In this document: one piece after another, positions 12,372 to 23,487 of the stretch
Position numbering within the stretch: position 1 is the first letter of the stretch
How the letters are laid out: each line of letters opens with the position of its first letter
Assembly: GCF_001949145.1 (NCBI RefSeq)
Contig: NW_019091507.1
Coordinates: 267,228 to 312,038 of the forward strand
DNA from: Acanthaster planci
Lineage: Eukaryota; Echinodermata; Asteroidea; Valvatida; Acanthasteridae
Direction: 5' to 3'
Length of the DNA: 44,811 nt
Made by a program: the position numbers and the translations under genes
The notes under the pieces: model-generated
The model's database searches: none
Told to the model about the DNA's origin: nothing
What the model saw: the letters and a program-made list of their open reading frames with translations, nothing else

Positions 12372-12822
12372 GATTGACACACATTTAAAAAGAAAATTCA
12401 GGCAAAACCCTCTAATTAGCAAGCATGTTTTGGGTAAATATGGTTCCGGTCTACATTTGTTTAATTTCTTCCGATTATTTCTACTCTCCCGACGCTCTAC
12501 TATAATCTCCATGGAGAAATAAACACACAGTGACGCACCCTGGAATAGACATGTTTATTCGTAAAATTTGTTATTCGTAAATTTGTAATTTTTTTACTTT
12601 TCGAGATATACTGTAGATATGAGAATAAAGAGAAATGAATGGGCTTTCCAGTGATACCACATTTATACTCGTAGGCAACTCCGCTCCGAAAATACAACAT
12701 GAAATAGACGACGGGAAACATCACTGTGGTCAAAACTACTTTTTGAGAACAACTTCTACCGATTACTCAAAACAAGGTTTGGGAGATCATTCCTCATTTA
12801 GCCTCAACAGGTCACATTTTTT

Positions 12823-12890
12823 CTAGGTACAACATGTCTTGGGTATGTGATGTCTCGGTTATGAGTTGTCCTGCTACCCCTGGGAGATGG
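12823..12890 (-). repeat. 16-17 bp minisatellite, inverted partner of 11781-11878
   Basis: About four degenerate units reading GGTACAACATGTCT, TGGGTATGTGATGTCT, CGGTTATGAGTTGTCC and similar, which are reverse-complement relatives of the CAnnTnGTACCCGGGA units at 11781-11878. More decayed than the left cluster. Confidence 0.55.
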
Positions 12891-14101
12891 GAAATGTACA
12901 TGTACATGTATGTGAATCCCCATAAAGCTTTGGCTTGGGGAGACTACAGGACCCCTATCACACTTTCCAAATATGGTATTTAACTGTAAGCGGTTTTAAA
13001 AATTGGATTTCTTCAGCATTCCCAGGACCACTGTATGCAGTGGTATTGGCATAGCCCTCTTTTGAAATCTTGAAATGAAAAATACAACCTAAATTGTCTG
13101 CATAGGCCTACCAATTTTATTGGCTCTCACTCTCAGTTATCCCTCAGGGGAAAAAAAGAAAGGACACTTAGTGGTTCTTCCAGGACTGTAAGACAATATA
13201 CTCCTTACATTTCTGAAAATAACCTAGTATCCCCTGCCAGAAATTTTACTCAAGATATATCTGCATAAAGATATCAAGTTAGGTTACGCACACCCCAAAA
13301 CATGTACATGTATAGTGTCTGTCCCATCTATGATCATGCTTTGGTTGGGACCGTCCCAACTAATGTGCTGCGGTCAGGTGGTTGGACTGGCACAACCATT
13401 CCAACTACAGTCTTCAGCTATTTAAAGTTTAGGATCACCCATACAAAATGCATTGGCCTGAACAAAAACCAAACTTAAACAATCAATCATGGCAACTTAT
13501 TTTTTTCAATATGTAACCTTAGTATCTTGGTTAAACAGTTGTTTGACTACATTTCCATGATTTGACATGTTAACAGTCTAATATAACATAATCATACAAG
13601 AGCTGCCTTTGCAACAGAATTCATGCAAATGGCTCATAGTACGACTTCGATGTTATCACCACTGAAAAAACAACATCTTATGTAATCATTCAATGAAACA
13701 ATGTAGTGGAGGCCCAGTGACAGATACCAATAATTCCAGGTGGTCGTAAACTTTTGCAATAACAGTATACAGGGTATAGGCCTTATCGGCGAATGTCTGT
13801 AGAGAGTTTCTCGACCTGCTCCCACTAGTCCCAGTTTGTGCCGTTTTGGCATGTTCGGTTTATACACCAGACAGAATCCATCCCATCATAATGTCCGGTC
13901 ATACAAGCACTACCTCCTAGCCTAGGCTAAGTTTGTCGATCCATCATGTCCATGACTTCATACTCAATTCCATTGTGGTTTATTTATTTATATAGGACTG
14001 CAAGCCACACCTTGGTACATGTATGTCCGGGGCTGCGATTTGCAGTTCTGTAACACCATAGAAGTTCATAACCATCATGACCAAGACCAACACTAACCAT
14101 A
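12891..14101. other. Non-coding stretch, no gene seen
   Basis: It starts with a TGTACATGTACATGTATG motif near 12900. The rest is AT-rich unique-looking sequence with only short open frames and no recognisable exon. Confidence 0.6.
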
Positions 14102-14391
14102 CTTACCCCCAGACTGCCAGAACAGTGGGGTCCGATGTCCGCCCCGCTACCACGAACGTTGTAGCACGTCAGACCCCACAGTTCTGGGGGTAAACTTAGC
14201 CCAGGTGGACTCCCTGACCGAACTACGTTCAGTCGAAATGAAACAACTTCCAACCTGGGCTAGGGTTAAACCAAGCCCCACGAATAGGGCTGCAGTGGCT
14301 CTCTTTTACAATCTGTCTCTTATCTGTCGCCACAGACATGACAGAACAGATTGCAAAAGAGAGCCACTAACTCGGCCCTATTTGTGGGGCT
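14102..14391. repeat. Cluster of three adjacent foldback repeats
   Basis: Three consecutive inverted repeats fill this segment. A: 14102-14132 pairs with 14172-14195 (ACCCCCAG..GTGGGGTC) around a smaller internal stem. B: 14190-14208 pairs with 14251-14271 (core TAGCCCAGGT). C: 14274-14316 pairs with 14346-14391 over about 43 bases with few mismatches (AGCCCCAC, ATAGGGC, GTGGCTCTCTTTT, CAATCTGT). This looks like a nested or composite MITE-like insertion. There is no coding content. Confidence 0.8.
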
Positions 14392-15098
14392 AGGCTGTAC
14401 TAATGACTGACCACGCCGATGGCGATGGACAGCATTTCCCCACACAGAATCGACGGGCTGAAAAGCATTTTGGATACAGTATGATACATGTACCTACCGT
14501 AAATTTCAAGCCCAGTGCTTCAATAAACAGAATCTGATCTCTCTTTCACTTTGTTTCAGTTCCAACAATAACTGTCCAGTCTCAGGTTCAGTTCGCATGA
14601 CACAGCCTTAGGCAAACGCGCAAACTCTTGAGCAGTCTGTTATCAATAATATGGAAATATTTTCCGCTCCATTCAATACATAGACGTCTAGGTACCACTA
14701 GCGGTTACACAATCAAGGATGGGCTGTTCGTTTTACGTTCCAAACACGTGCATTATGCAATGAAATGTAGGTCATCATGACATTGATGTACACCAAGATT
14801 GACAGTGGTTCCAGGCTTATGGTTACCAATACTTTCTGTGAAAATAATAAAGACGAAAGAAGTAACTCTTGCTCGTAACAAACAACAAACGCAAGAACAT
14901 GTTTAACTCTCCGGCGTTTATGGCGTTTGCTGTTTATTGTGAGACAATACAATTACAAGATAATCATAGTTTGATCTTTTTTCTACAGGGGGCAGGTATT
15001 TGAAATGGTTATCTAACATTCTACGATTAATGTGCAAATCCAAAGTACTAGTGTTTGGTGCGGATGGTTGTGGGCAAAGTGGTAAATGAACGATTAAA

Positions 15099-15260
15099 TT
15101 TCACAATAGTGCACCTCCAAGAGTTTACAGCGCGTTGGCCAATCACAACGCGCGAAATCTGTCAACCCTTTCAAAACGCGCATTGGGTGGACAGATTTCA
15201 CGCATTGTGATTGGCCAACACGTTGCGAACTCTTGGAGGCGCATTATTGTGAAACGCTCG
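15099..15260. repeat. MITE-like foldback element with 7-bp flanking direct repeats
   Basis: The left arm at 15099-15164 and right arm at 15189-15254 are about 66 bp reverse complements with roughly ten mismatches (TTTCACAATA.TGC.CCTCCA, GTTGGCCAATCACAA, GAAATCTGTC) and a loop of about 24 bases. The heptamer GATTAAA flanks it on both sides at 15092-15098 and 15261-15267, as a target-site duplication would. About 160 bp, no coding capacity: a non-autonomous DNA-transposon-like unit by structure. Confidence 0.8.
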
Positions 15261-18200
15261 GATTAAAGCAGGCTCCTAAATATTCAAATAAAACCGAGTT
15301 CAAGTTGGCGTCTTTATCATAGGCCTAGTGTTTTCATGCCACCGTTATCACCAAAGTTTTGTCATTTTTGCAGCATATTTTGCGTTCTTCAAATTAATGA
15401 GCTGAAACCTTCACATAGGGCCTACCTGTACTGAGCTAAAAAGAGATATATGAAAGATATATAAACCACTCAAATTAACAATAATAAAAATAACTGAAGT
15501 CAACTAGTACAGAGATCTGGCCGAGTGTTTCTTCAATAGGGGCTGATCAGCGATTTCTTAATTACCAAGATCCAGACCTAAACCACAGTCACCCGGGGAC
15601 GGGGAGTGTGAAAAAAGTAATCGTAGTTATGGACAATGGGGCACGCAGAAAGTCAACCCTGATCCACGGGAACTGGAAGCGTGTCACACCGCTACAATTC
15701 GGTTCAAACCAGTTCACCGAACAGGAATTCACATTTGATCTGATTATAGTTAAGAAAATAAGTAGAAAGAAATTCAGAATAATAATGCTGTAGCCTGAGG
15801 CCCACAATTTCCCCAGTGGAGTCCAAAACTCCGTTTATTATAGGTCCTACATGAAAGCCTTCTTCCGAATTCTCAAATAGCGTGAAGCGTTTTTCACTCC
15901 TTCCATTACTCAATAAATATTTTACTGGCACCCAATCAGTACAAAGCAAGAAGTAACCTAAATACAATCAAAACCACAAGTACCTGTATCATTATAATGA
16001 CATTACACCCTCTCCCAATTTGGCTTCCGCGACCATAATGAGAAATATTTGTAAAAACCGCCCACTATTGACAAAAACGCTAGAAAAATGTACGAATTCG
16101 GGCTATCCGAATCTCTCATTGTATGGCCATGGGGAAAATCTTAGAAAATTACATCTAGCTTTATAATTATGAAGCAGGCAGTGCGGTAACCATGGTGATC
16201 CCATCCCAAGAGCGCGGACGCGAAGGCGCCCTCTCTCGCATCACATAAGAAGTCCTGTTTACCTGACCAATATCATGGATGCCAGAGGCACTGTGCAGCC
16301 AAAAGAACCATAATAGCTGCATTGTGGAGATCACGTCGAGTGTATCCAAAGCGCCAGAAGTGGCTCCATAATTTTGTTCAGAGATAAACTCGTTTCTTGC
16401 ACAACCGATTATTTTTTTATTCCTTTGTTAATGCTTTGCAAACCGACCACAAACGAACACCCACAAATAAAAACTGACTCTCCCATTAACTGAGCAACAT
16501 GATCAATTGCACAGTTTTGCAGCATGCTGTAGAGTAAAAGAAAAGTACATAAGTTCAAACAGTAAGTTTTGACTTTTAAAATGCTATCATGTCATCATCA
16601 GCTACGTCTAACTATACACACAAGACAAAATATAAACATCCGTGTGACATCAAATGCCCTCTGCAAGAGTTAAGACTCGCAACAGTGACTGACATAAAAG
16701 CTTTGCTTCCGAGGTAGTTGGCAGGTACTGAGACACAAACAGATGGCAAAATTAATCTTGCTTCAGTAACAATTCGAACTGTCAATCTGCATAGGATGAT
16801 GGCACCTCTCCTCCACCAACAAAAATACTGGTGCACTCCACCACATGGGTCACATTCAAGTTAATGTTAATATTGCTGTTTCAGGTTCAATATAATACAG
16901 TTCGCCAAAATTCAGCATTATCATCTTGATATTCAAAGTTTCAATTCATTAAACAACCGAGATAAAACAACACAAAATTACGTAAAACATTACAGAAATT
17001 AAAAAGACAGTGCTCACTAAAACAGTTCCCAAAGCACTGCCTTTTCAATTTTCTACACATTTTCACCAGTTCTTCACAGCTTCTCCTTAGTTACAATATT
17101 GTCATTCGTGATTCCAAAAGATTTTAGTGAAGCAAGTCCAAGGCAAAAAAAAATCAAAAGATCTGAGGCAAGAAGACGGCAGTATACCACGAGCACATTT
17201 TGCCAGAAAAAAGGTACAAAAATTCGATTACCCTGGTTGTGACCCCAAACAAGTGGTATCAGCAGCGATGCTTTCAAACGCTCGAACCACGATATAAATT
17301 TCGTCGTGTTTTTAAAGCTTAGCATCAAATATAAAGTCTCACTTCTTCCAAAACTCCAAGATAAAACGCCAATTTTGTAAGCTGTATCGAGGTCCTGAGA
17401 AAACCATTATACAATCTGTAAGCTCGTTATTCTGCAGTATACGTGTACAAGCAAGTTCATCATATAAAACAATTTACATTGTCAGGACATAAAGCATTCG
17501 ATTTCTAGTCTTCATATGACCTCCTACATACTGTTGCATTTCAGGGTACTCGCTGGTTCCCCAATCCCATTAAATTTCAAGAATACAATTACGAGGCTTA
17601 TGTCATACTGCTTAGCTTGCAGTACAACACGTTCGATGGTCAAGGTGCCTGACGCTACTGTTTACATGGATAGCAACGGGTCACCAAAAGCCCACGTTGT
17701 CACGCACGAAGCTCCTGTACATATCCTACACCCAGTGTCTCTCGGGATGGGTAACGATTACACAAAATTTTTGGATTTTTTGAAACCTAAAAGTGATTAC
17801 AGCCACTAGTGAGCGGTTGCAATAGTTCGACGGTCCAACTACGTAAAGTTGAACACAATCTGACCTATGTAACGTTCTTGAGCCCACAGAACGTTTGATG
17901 TTCATTTTCGGCAAGCAAGGCATTTCTATCCATAAAGGCGCACCACAGCAGTGCGTGGATAGAGGGTTGGCATGGCTGCCATATTGCAGGGCAGCGCTTT
18001 TGCTCCACAGGGTATGTGCGAAGGAGCTTTTCCTGTGGAAAAAGAACCGCCCAGCAAAATGGCTACTACGCAAAGCCTCTGGGAAGATTTTTGCACCAAT
18101 GTGAACAGAAAGTGCATGACCATCAGATTCGTCGATAGGAAAAGCGAATCATTAAATAAAATGCGGCTCTTAAAGTCGATCATCTCTGTAGCAAACTAGT

Positions 18201-18775
18201 CTTTTGGAGGCTATAAAAATATCGAGCGTGAGCTATTAAACGTAAAACTCTCCGCACACCATCCCTCTACATAAGTCTCGATAAACAAGTACAGTGTCTT
18301 ACGACAGGGACGACTGGTGGCGGGCTGCCATGTTACAGACAGCATGATTACACACTGTTGCAAACACCTTGACCAAGGCTATATCTCCGGTACAATTGTA
18401 CCGGCGTGCGGCAGCATTACTTCGGGTCCTCACATTCGGTTGCAAATGAAGGTGGCAGTTGCGTCGAAACTTCTGAGTCTTTGACGAAATGTCAAAGGAA
18501 GAGGAAAAACTAACAAAAGTTTCAAATTCTGAACTTGCCAAAGTGGTTCTGATCCGCCCCGTAAAAGGGGGGGAAGAAAGATGTTAAAGAAACAATTTCC
18601 AATTTGCTGGTCATCCAATTCTGTAATGACTGATCTTATGGGAGCACACCAGTAAATGTAAGAATTTAGGGTACAACAAAACTATCTATTAAAAATTAAG
18701 CAAAGTATCAAATCTAAACAAAGATTTGGAAATGCAAATTTTCCCGTGTGCGAAGTTTGTAAATCAGTCAAAGTT
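15261..18775. other. Intergenic stretch, no supported gene
   Basis: Short AT-rich open frames only. A 60-base open segment with a good donor on the minus strand at 16263-16322 was noted, but it has no partner exon. The 17.9-18.5 kb part is somewhat GC-richer and may include the 3' UTR of the zinc-finger gene just before 18776. No RNA gene was recognised. Confidence 0.5.
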
Positions 18776-20983
18776 TTATGTGACTGTAGGAGTAGGATCT
18801 TCTTTATGCACGTTTTTCCTGTGGAAATGTCGAGCCCTTTTTTGTCTGAAAGCTTTGCCACAAATGTCGCACAGATACGGTCTCTCATCCGTATGCGTCC
18901 TCATGTGATCCGTCAGGGTGCCGCTAAGTGCAAACGATCTCTCGCAGATGTCACATTTGAACGGTCGCTCTTTCGTGTGGACCCGCCGGTGGTTTCTGAG
19001 ATGGGCCTTCGTCCAGAAAGCGTGACCGCAAAACTCGCAGACGTGCGGCTTGGGCTCGTCTGTGTGCGTCCGTTGGTGCTTTACCAGGGTCTTTTTGACG
19101 GCGTAGCGCTTTCCACAGACGTCGCACACGAACGCCTTCTTCTCTGGGTGCGTCACCCAGTGCTGCGCCATCTCAAAACTGGTGGTGAAAGCTCTACCAC
19201 AGGTCTCGCAGACGAACGGCTTGTCACTGGTGTGAGTCTTTTGGTGCAACCTCAGTGTGACATTGCGGGTAAATGCTCTCTCGCAGATGTTGCAGACGAA
19301 CTGTTTTTCGTTGCTGTGCGTTTTCGTGTGTCGGATCCTACATGCGCTGGAACCAAACGACATCGAACAAATGGGACAGCTGAACGGCTTCTCCTTGGTA
19401 TGCGATCGGATGTGCCGTTTGAGGTCTTTCTTAGTTGCGAAAGCCCAGTCGCATGATTCACACGGGAACGGCTTCTTGACAGCGTGCGTTGCGACATGCT
19501 CTTTCAGACTACATGACCGAAGGAAAGACTTGTTGCAAATCTTGCATACGAAGGGCCTTATGTTGGTGTGGATCCTTTTGTGACGAGTGAAAGTATTGTT
19601 GTACTTGAAAGTCATGGAGCAAATGTCACAAACGTACGGTCTCTCGTCACTGTGTGATCTCTTATGAGCGCGGAGACCCGTCCCGGAGGAAAAGGTTTTG
19701 GGACACGTCGGACACGAGTAAGGCTTTTCTTTGGTGTGACACCTGCGATGGCAAACCAGGGTGGACCGGCGAGCGAAACCCCTGTTACAAAACTCGCAAA
19801 CGTGCGGTTTTTCGCCGAAGTGGTTCCTCCTGTGGCGTCGAAGTGTATGCTTGGTCTTGAAGGCTTTGGAGCAAAGATCGCAAGTATGCGGTTTCCCTTC
19901 TTCGTGGGTCTTTCTGTGTGCGGCTAAGTTCTGAGGTCGTACAAATTCTCGGCCGCACTCGTCACACGCAAACGGTTTGTTGCCAGAATGGGTTTGGAGA
20001 TGCTCTTGCAGCTCGAGATCGGTTTGGAATTTCCGTGAGCAAATGTTGCACTTAAACGACGTCTCGCTGGCGTGGGTAGTCTCCTTATGATTGGCCAAGG
20101 TGTCCTCCCTCGAAAACCCTCTGTTACAGACGTCACACACAAATGGATTCTCCTTTAAGTGGGTTCGCCTGTGACTCGTGAGGCCACTCTTTTTAACAAA
20201 GCTTTTATCGCAGTCGTCACACTTAAAAGGTTTATTGTCAGCATGGAGAAGGAGGTGATATTTTAGGCCGCTGCGACGCGCAAACGTCTTGTGGCAAATC
20301 ACGCAAACGTGCTGTTTCTTGTTGCGATGTAATTTCTTGTGACGCGACAGATTGCTGAAATGTGCGAAGGACTTTTCGCAGACAATGCACACGAATGGTC
20401 GTTCTTTCGTGTGGGTTTGCATGTGGCAAGCAAGACCGAATTTGACTAAAAATCGTTTGGGGCAAAGGTCGCAAGCAAACGGCTTGTAACCGGAGTGCGT
20501 CTTCTGGTGTTGGGTGAGGGTGTCCCTATTCGCAAAAGGCAGGTCACATGTGTCACAGAGGAACGGTCTGACATTGGTGTGGGAAACCAGGTGCCGCTTG
20601 AGATTGCTACAGATCGTGAACGCCTTCGAACAAATGTCGCAGACGTACGGCTTGTCGTTGGAGTGTGTCCGTTTGTGACGGACGAGGCACTCCTCCAGGG
20701 CAAAAGCTTGGCCGCATACGTCGCAAGGGAAAGTCCTGTCTTTGCTGTGCACTTTCATGTGCGACCCCAGGCCGCTCTTGTTGAGGAAGGTTTTATCGCA
20801 GTGGTCACAGCGAAGCTGCTTCTCGGGCGTGAGCGTCCTCTTGTGTCGAAAGAGATCAACTGATTGGTTGCTGGGGTCGCTCACGTGCAACTCTTCAGAG
20901 GTGTGCGTCTTCCTGTGACGCCGGGCAGACGACATCCTTGGGAAGGCCTTGCTACAGATATCGCAAATGTAAAGCTTCTCCAT
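18776..20983 (-). CDS. C2H2 zinc-finger protein, 25 intact fingers plus one degenerate, single coding exon
   Basis: Nuclear, presumably sequence-specific DNA-binding protein of 735 residues. The start is the ATG at 20981-20983 (context CAACACCATGG); the frame is open further upstream but has no better ATG. The protein is almost wholly tandem CX2CX12HX3-4H fingers at 28-residue spacing from residue about 5 (YICDICSKAF) to the C-terminus (YLCDICGKAFRQKRARHFH). The second unit (HVSDPSNQSVDLFRHKRT) has lost both cysteines and its second zinc ligand. Fingers 11 and 26 have HX4H. Linkers are HTKERP, HSNDKP, HTNVRP and similar; no canonical TGEKP occurs. No KRAB, BTB, SCAN or other effector domain is present. 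No intron interrupts the frame. The target sequence and orthology cannot be assigned, as such genes expand by lineage. Confidence 0.95.
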   Translation of the reverse strand: MEKLYICDICSKAFPRMSSARRHRKTHTSEELHVSDPSNQSVDLFRHKRTLTPEKQLRCDHCDKTFLNKSGLGSHMKVHSKDRTFPCDVCGQAFALEECLVRHKRTHSNDKPYVCDICSKAFTICSNLKRHLVSHTNVRPFLCDTCDLPFANRDTLTQHQKTHSGYKPFACDLCPKRFLVKFGLACHMQTHTKERPFVCIVCEKSFAHFSNLSRHKKLHRNKKQHVCVICHKTFARRSGLKYHLLLHADNKPFKCDDCDKSFVKKSGLTSHRRTHLKENPFVCDVCNRGFSREDTLANHKETTHASETSFKCNICSRKFQTDLELQEHLQTHSGNKPFACDECGREFVRPQNLAAHRKTHEEGKPHTCDLCSKAFKTKHTLRRHRRNHFGEKPHVCEFCNRGFARRSTLVCHRRCHTKEKPYSCPTCPKTFSSGTGLRAHKRSHSDERPYVCDICSMTFKYNNTFTRHKRIHTNIRPFVCKICNKSFLRSCSLKEHVATHAVKKPFPCESCDWAFATKKDLKRHIRSHTKEKPFSCPICSMSFGSSACRIRHTKTHSNEKQFVCNICERAFTRNVTLRLHQKTHTSDKPFVCETCGRAFTTSFEMAQHWVTHPEKKAFVCDVCGKRYAVKKTLVKHQRTHTDEPKPHVCEFCGHAFWTKAHLRNHRRVHTKERPFKCDICERSFALSGTLTDHMRTHTDERPYLCDICGKAFRQKRARHFHRKNVHKEDPTPTVT

Positions 20984-21109
20984 GGTGTTGGCTCGCAAAA
21001 CTCCTATTCCTGTGGGCCCCACGAATCGTCCAAAAGAACTGCGGCAGACAATGAAACAGAAACAGAAAGTCACCTGTGTGTACCCAAACGTTTATAAGGA
21101 ACGTATGAA

Positions 21110-21118
21110 ACCGGAAGT
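21110..21118 (+). promoter_or_regulatory. ETS-type motif upstream of the zinc-finger gene
   Basis: ACCGGAAGT, the consensus ETS/GABP binding site, lies about 130 bases before the zinc-finger start codon (which is transcribed leftward). ETS motifs are common at animal TATA-less start sites, so this probably marks the core promoter. No TATA box is seen. Confidence 0.45.
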
Positions 21119-21344
21119 GCATTGGGGAGAGGGCCAGGAGGCTTAAATCTCGGGGGTGTGGGGGGGTATATTCCCCACCACTCTTTGCACGAGCACGGGG
21201 GGACGGGCTATTGGATCATCCCTCCTGCGTTTTAGTGGTGAGACAAAAGGGCTGATTTATGAGTTGTTCTTCGAACTTCCCAAGAAACAAGTGTACGAAA
21301 CGAGTAGAGAAAAGAAGATAACAAGAAAAACGCTTCTTTCACAA

Positions 21345-21488
21345 CACTCTAAAAACACCTGGGTCATTCCTTCCTCCATGGTCAGACTGACCCGGAATCT
21401 GACCCTTTCTGGGTCAAATGTGACCCAAAACAGGTCATAACATGGCACCAAGATTCCAGGTCAGTCTGATTCAGGTGTTTTTAAAGTG
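21345..21488. repeat. TIR foldback element, copy 1 (MITE-like)
   Basis: 144 bp with terminal inverted repeats CACTCTAAAAACACCTG and its near-exact complement at 21472-21488, extending inward through GTCAGACTGACC-type sequence. The centre carries CTGGGTCAAATGTGACCCA and CAAAACAGGTCATAA. It matches the element at 31996-32170 in ends and centre. No coding capacity. It lies about 0.25 kb upstream of the zinc-finger promoter motif. Confidence 0.8.
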
Positions 21489-22270
21489 CACGACGTTTGG
21501 ATGAAAGATTAAAAAGTGCTAGTTATACATAGAAGAATGTTCATCTCTTTCCAACCCTCGCCCCCCTGCCCTTGATAATCCCCGGCCATGTAGGCAATAC
21601 TGAAGTCATCCCCTATCTCCAAGTCCCCAGAACAGATTCATGCCACTGGTGAGAAGGCATAAATTTGAGGGATTCATTTGATAAATCTTTAAGGGGTTTA
21701 GATCTTGGGTACGAGACTAAATTTGGCAACTTCCAAGCTCTTAATTGGGACGAAGAGAAGTAGCCCCAAGAAAATGATGGACCGTCCTCAAAATTGCTTT
21801 AAGGAGAGCATGGCTCAAGCCAGTGTTTCTGGAATCTTTAACCCACATTTGTTTTAGTGAGAGTGGACTTCGGGTTTAGACTGGGCTGGAATTTAAATTG
21901 TTTGGGGTACCGTAATAGATATATATAGTAAATGATAGCAATATGACTTTACCTTTACAATAGCCGTATATATTCGCACTGTATTCTGGGAAAAATCACA
22001 AGCTTGCTCAGTGGGATTCCAAAGGCGTAGGCGGGGGGGGTCGGTTTCGGACGATTCCACCCCCCTTCTAATTAGCCTCTCTAATCCTCCATTGTCTCAT
22101 TAATAAAGCAACCGCACAACGGAAATCATGGATTTGCCTTCTTGGGCATTAAAATCCCTCAGATTGTAGGATTGGATGCATGCCCCCGACCACACTAGTC
22201 GTCGCATTTTGAGCCCCTCCCCCAGCCCTTAAAGGGAGAATTAACTAGAGTTGTCCATTACACCACTCCT
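21489..22270. other. Non-coding stretch, no gene seen
   Basis: A short poly-G tract lies near 22033-22041. No recognisable coding, RNA or repeat structure otherwise. Confidence 0.6.
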
Positions 22271-23487
22271 CTTTAGGAGTGATTTTCATTATGTTATGAT
22301 GGTTTTCACTTGGTTTTCACTTATTGGGAGTGGTTTTATTCTTTTAAGGTAGTTTTTCACTTGGTTTTTCACTCTTTGGGAGTGGTTTTATTATTTTATG
22401 GTAGTTTTCATTTGGTTGTTCACTCTTTGGGAGTGGTTTTATTATTTTATGGTAGTTTTCATTTGGTTTTTCACTCTTTGGGAGTGGTTTTATTATTTTA
22501 TGGTAGTTTTCAATTGGTTTTCACTCATTGGGAGTGGTTTTATTCTTTTATGGTAGTTTTCAATTGGTTTTCACTCTTTGGGAGTGGTTTTATTCTTTTA
22601 TGGTAGCTTTTCACTTGCNNNNNNNNNNNNNNNNNNNNNNNNNNNNNNNNNNNNNNNNNNNNNNNNNNNNNNNNNNNNNNNNNNNNNNNNNNNNNNNNNN
22701 NNNNNNNNNNNNNNNNNNNNNNNNNNNNNNNNNNNNNNNNNNNNNNNNNNNNNNNNNNNNNNNNNNNNNNNNNNNNNNNNNNNNNNNNNNNNNNNNNNNN
22801 NNNNNNNNNNNNNNNNNNNNNNNNNNNNNNNNNNNNNNNNNNNNNNNNNNNNNNNNNNNNNNNNNNNNNNNNNNNNNNNNNNNNNNNNNNNNNNNNNNNN
22901 NNNNNNNNNNNNNNNNNNNNNNNNNNNNNNNNNNNNNNNNNNNNNNNNNNNNNNNNNNNNNNNNNNNNNNNNNNNNNNNNNNNNNNNNNNNNNNNNNNNN
23001 NNNNNNNNNNNNNNNNNNNNNNNNNNNNNNNNNNNNNNNNNNNNNNNNNNNNNNNNNNNNNNNNNNNNNNNNNNNNNNNNNNNNNNNNNNNNNNNNNNNN
23101 NNNNNNNNNNNNNNNNNNNNNNNNNNNNNNNNNNNNNNNNNNNNNNNNNNNNNNNNNNNNNNNNNNNNNNNNNNNNNNNNNNNNNNNNNNNNNNNNNNNN
23201 NNNNNNNNNNNNNNNNNNNNNNNNNNNNNNNNNNNNNNNNNNNNNNNNNNNNNNNNNNNNNNNNNNNNNNNNNNNNNNNNNNNNNNNNNNNNNNNNNNNN
23301 NNNNNNNNNNNNNNNNNNNNNNNNNNNNNNNNNNNNNNNNNNNNNNNNNNNNNNNNNNNNNNNNNNNNNNNNNNNNNNNNNNNNNNNNNNNNNNNNNNNN
23401 NNNNNNNNNNTTTTTCACTCTTTGGGAGTGGTTTCATTCTTTTAAGGTAGTCTTTCACTTGGTTTTTCACTCTTTTGGAGTGTTTTT
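22271..23487 (+). repeat. 50-52 bp minisatellite spanning the assembly gap
   Basis: Tandem units TTTTTCACTCTTTGGGAGTGG plus a TTTTATTnTTTTATGGTAG tail. GGGAGTGG recurs at 22326, 22378, 22429, 22480, 22530 and 22580, and again right of the gap from about 23425. A degenerate unit starts near 22271. Because several units are 51 bp, one frame stays open and produces a repetitive peptide, but nothing indicates that it is a gene. Confidence 0.9.
22619..23410. other. Assembly gap, 792 N
   Basis: A run of 792 unknown bases inside the minisatellite, which continues in the same orientation on both sides. The true array length is unknown. Open frames reported across it are meaningless. Confidence 0.99.

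Noticed and set aside
16263-16322. Possible signal-peptide-like first exon on the minus strand (MQLLWFFWLHSASG...) with a good donor
   Set aside because: Only 20 codons, and no partner exon could be found downstream on that strand. Not enough to call a gene.
18746-19456. 236-codon plus-strand open frame
   Set aside because: It is an antisense shadow of the zinc-finger gene; periodic cysteine/histidine codons on the other strand keep it open, and its peptide has no family features.
21001-21073. Upstream extension of the zinc-finger frame by 30 codons
   Set aside because: The extension begins at a GTG, not an ATG; the first ATG in good context is at 20981-20983. A 35-base apparent GT..AG unit here is too short to be an intron.
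22528-23450. Open frames of about 290-305 codons over 22.5-23.4 kb on both strands
   Set aside because: They consist almost entirely of the N gap plus minisatellite units.
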